A stretch of 64,000 nt of DNA from JAXLWB01 sp046328715. GTDB lineage: Bacteria > Chloroflexota > Anaerolineae > Caldilineales > Caldilineaceae. A model generated the notes under the pieces. That model saw nothing but the letters and a program-made list of their open reading frames with translations. It did not search any database and was not told the origin of the DNA. Shown piece by piece: positions 63,485 to 64,000 of this stretch (the stretch's first letter is position 1; each line of letters starts with the position of its first letter). Location: assembly GCA_046328715.1 (NCBI GenBank), contig JAXLWB010000021.1, forward strand, positions 90,272-154,271, given 5' to 3'. A program made the position numbers and the translations under genes.

Positions 63485-64000
63485 ATGTCTAGTAAATCTA
63501 CGAATCAAAACGCTTCGACTCATCCGCAAGATGTCGTAGATCGGGTCAATAGCAAAAATTCGCAACCAATTTCTTCGCCTTATCGTGAATCGCTGATCAT
63601 CAACTATCCAGCTAGTAGCATTGGTAACTTCGCTTTTGGCGAAGACCCCATCGAGCATTTAGCGACAAGATTTCAAACGTTACACGAAGAATCGATCAAA
63701 CAAAAGAGTCGCTTGAACAACGAAAGGCCGACATTTCGTTTATCCGATGTGGCGGAAAAGACTGGGTTGAGTGCACAATACATCAACAACTTGGTTGTGC
63801 GTTACAAATTACTCAATCCTACTAAGACAAAAGAACACGGAACGCGTGAATCTTACGAATTTAGCGAAGAGGACATCGAGTTGATCAATCGCTTGAAACA
63901 TCTCACGATTCAAGGTAGACCATTCCGAGAAGCACTTGAGTTTCTCAAAGAAGACGTACGCTATCAGAACGATGCAAAACGATTGATGAGTGCCTTCCAG
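63485..64000 (+). CDS. MerR-like DNA-binding protein (3' end outside window)
   Basis: The frame runs from the ATG at 63485 (GAGG 5 nt upstream) to the right edge without a stop: 172 codons. The first 80 residues are polar and probably disordered. Residues about 85-155 form a MerR-type winged helix: TFRLSDVAEKTGLSAQYINN, then YEFSEEDIELINRLKHLT and a GRPFREALEFLKED helix. The effector domain, if any, lies beyond the window. AT-rich composition differs from most of the window. Confidence 0.7.
   Translation, partial: MSSKSTNQNASTHPQDVVDRVNSKNSQPISSPYRESLIINYPASSIGNFAFGEDPIEHLATRFQTLHEESIKQKSRLNNERPTFRLSDVAEKTGLSAQYINNLVVRYKLLNPTKTKEHGTRESYEFSEEDIELINRLKHLTIQGRPFREALEFLKEDVRYQNDAKRLMSAFQ

Overview
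The window looks like a chromosomal segment of a filamentous Chloroflexota bacterium (Anaerolineae/Caldilineae-like). This is inferred from large secreted proteins with Thr/Pro-rich linkers and C-terminal [FY]-x-P-[LV]-type tails, from CSLREA-type beta-helix proteins, from Csx15/Csx19-type CRISPR proteins, and from abundant intergenic hairpin repeats. No rRNA, tRNA or CRISPR array was seen.

Region 1 (1-19338, mostly + strand) is an exported-protein and copper region. It holds a beta-helix surface protein cut by the left edge, a TAT-exported multicopper oxidase, two multicopper-oxidase-like proteins that have lost copper ligands, a dockerin-bearing C-terminal part, and a cohesin-like Thr-rich protein. 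These are followed by a small membrane-anchored protein, a second beta-helix protein and an unusual CopC-CopD-subtilisin fusion. Two stretches (7680-8500 and 10300-11020) contain clusters of frameshifts.

Region 2 (19338-33600) holds repeat arrays, a PknB-type kinase, a 1279-residue redox fusion (Ig-like, membrane Fe-S, 2Fe-2S, FAD/NAD reductase), a decayed paralogue of its reductase part, a PhoD-like phosphatase, a tiny secreted Cys peptide, and a split STAND NTPase plus TPR pair.

Region 3 (33652-48468) is a type III-D-like CRISPR-Cas locus. A P-loop/Csx3/Csx3 fusion is divergent from a CARF-LuxR regulator. Then come a Card1/Can2-like CARF protein, an HD-less Cas10 with GGDD, Csm3, Csx10, a double Csm3, Csx19 and a TIGR03986 RAMP. 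These effector genes are linked by ATGA/GTGA overlaps. A DUF433/DUF5615 toxin-antitoxin pair on the opposite strand, two Csx15-like proteins and Cas6 follow.

Region 4 (48550-62871, all on the minus strand) is the most striking. Read 5' to 3' it encodes a DUF4258-like protein, a degenerate DUF697/YcjF-like GTPase, a group II intron-type reverse transcriptase, Cas1, RNase HI, Cas2, a membrane VWA-FHA protein, a tubulin-like GTPase, a coiled-coil protein of unknown function and an XPB-N/helicase-associated-domain protein. An apparently RNA-capable spacer-acquisition module (RT + Cas1 + RNase H + Cas2) is therefore embedded in one colinear cluster with a tubulin/VWA/FHA/GTPase system. I regard this as the candidate undescribed system.

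Region 5 (62872-64000) is AT-rich and carries a good sigma-70-like promoter, a leader of about 280 nt, and the start of a MerR-like DNA-binding protein cut by the right edge.
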